Of a stretch of 64,000 nt of DNA, positions 63,600 through 64,000 are shown one piece after another; within the stretch, counting starts at the first letter, position 1; each line of letters starts with the position of its first letter. A model generated the notes under the pieces. That model did no database searches, was not told where the DNA came from, and saw nothing but the letters and a program-made list of their open reading frames with translations. The DNA is from Pseudomonadota bacterium. GTDB lineage: Bacteria; Pseudomonadota; Gammaproteobacteria; Steroidobacterales; Woeseiaceae. The stretch lies in assembly GCA_027618995.1 (NCBI GenBank), contig JAQCGO010000006.1, positions 20,698 to 84,697 on the forward strand. Reading direction: 5' to 3'. Position numbers and translations under genes: made by a program.

Positions 63600-64000
63600 A
63601 TGGCCACGAAAAAAACCACCGCCGGCAAACGAGAAACGGTTGCCGTGAAAAAGAAAGCGCGCAAAGTTGCCAAGAAAAGGTCGATCGCAAAGAAGAAGGC
63701 AAAAAAAGTAGCTAAGAAGAAGCCGGCCACAAAAAAGAAGGCGAAAAAGAAAACGACAAAACCCATCATCGTCGTCACCGGCGCTACAGGCGCCCAGGGC
63801 GGCGGCCTCGTGCGCGCGATCCTCGCCGATCCGAAACGCAGCTTCGCCGTACGCGCCGTCACGCGCAATAAAAAGTCGGAGCGCGCCCAGGAGCTTGCGA
63901 AGCTCGGTGCAGTGTCCGTCTTCAAACAAATGGGACAGATGTGTTGTCAGGTTAAGCGAGTGTTTTTCTCATCATTTTCATATTACGCGGCGTGTCGTTG
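63600..64000 (+). CDS. Lys-rich N-terminal tail fused to NmrA-type Rossmann domain, cut at window end
   Basis: GGAG precedes the ATG at 63600. Residues 1-55 are a histone H1-like basic tail (repeats of AKKK/VAKK; about half Lys). Residues 56 onward are an NAD(P)-binding fold: PIIVVTGATGAQGGGLVRAI, typical of NmrA-like proteins, ending AKLGA near 63912. From there the encoded sequence no longer fits the family (QMGQMCC...) and base composition drops, so an insertion probably interrupts the gene. Confidence 0.7.
   Translation, partial: MATKKTTAGKRETVAVKKKARKVAKKRSIAKKKAKKVAKKKPATKKKAKKKTTKPIIVVTGATGAQGGGLVRAILADPKRSFAVRAVTRNKKSERAQELAKLGAVSVFKQMGQMCCQVKRVFFSSFSYYAACR
63926..64000. mobile_element. 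Probable insertion-sequence end interrupting the NmrA-like gene
   Basis: The last about 75 bases (TGGGACAGATGTGTTGTCAG... onward) are AT-richer than the gene before them and begin with a string I associate with IS481/IS3-type element ends. The NmrA family sequence stops being recognisable at the same place. Only one side is inside the window, so no target duplication can be checked. Confidence 0.4.

Noticed and set aside
1..64000. CRISPR array, rRNA or tRNA genes
   Set aside because: No regularly spaced repeats and no recognisable tRNA or rRNA segments were found by eye; a covariance-model scan was not possible.

Overview
The window looks like chromosomal DNA of a gammaproteobacterium. The basis is gene order (purM-purN, dcd-apbC, an rnfABCDGE-nth operon, aceE-aceF-lpdA) together with PilT-type ATPases, RNase T and a Grx4-type glutaredoxin. 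The abundance of TolB-like/TPR membrane proteins and MNIO genes recalls marine-sediment lineages near Woeseiales or Xanthomonadales, but that placement is inference. GC is high, genes are tightly packed with many 4-nt stop/start overlaps, and GTG and TTG starts are common. I see no rRNA, tRNA or CRISPR array.

Layout. 1-6 kb: AI-2E-type permease, CDP-alcohol phosphatidyltransferase and DUF2066 genes (minus), purMN (plus), dcd-apbC (minus). 6.3-11 kb: a HEAT-repeat/Ser-Thr kinase gene followed by two PilT-type retraction ATPases. 11-18.7 kb: metG, the complete Rnf electron-transport operon, nth, DUF1841. 18.7-20.8 kb: an MNIO (DUF692)-DUF2063-DoxX cluster of the RiPP/bufferin type with no visible precursor peptide. 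20.8-26.6 kb: pyruvate dehydrogenase complex. 26.7-30.3 kb: M17 aminopeptidase, RNase T, Grx4, BON lipoprotein, PuuD-like membrane protein. 30.3-32.3 kb: a decayed locus where a TPR/TolB-like gene and an EAL gene have been joined by an apparent deletion. 32.5-45 kb: cold-shock gene with long leader, deaminase, flavoprotein, aldo/keto reductase, M13 and CPBP proteases, YjiH, a second TolB-like/TPR protein, ABC exporter. 45-51 kb: HxlR regulator with candidate operator repeats, a NYN-type protein plus DUF2779 nuclease pair, WaaP-like kinase, DUF411. 51-57.8 kb is accessory: a class-III aminotransferase, a secreted LanC-like protein with a broken esterase, an IS6 transposase scrap, an AraC-glutaredoxin-hydrolase group and a YHS protein. 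57.8-63.5 kb: a 2OG-Fe oxygenase and a nucleoside/purine catabolic group (nucleoside hydrolase, 8-oxoguanine-type deaminase, amidohydrolase, MFS carrier). The window ends in a lysine-rich-tail/NmrA gene apparently cut by foreign DNA.

The most striking general observation is that five otherwise well-preserved genes carry in-frame stop codons: the HEAT kinase, DoxX (two), a TolB-like/TPR gene, the LanC-like gene and the esterase. Each of the six stops can be explained by one C:G-to-T:A transition from a Trp or Gln codon. The esterase also has a +1 slip in a G6 run. Either a set of accessory genes is decaying, or the assembly carries uncorrected errors. Raw reads would decide.
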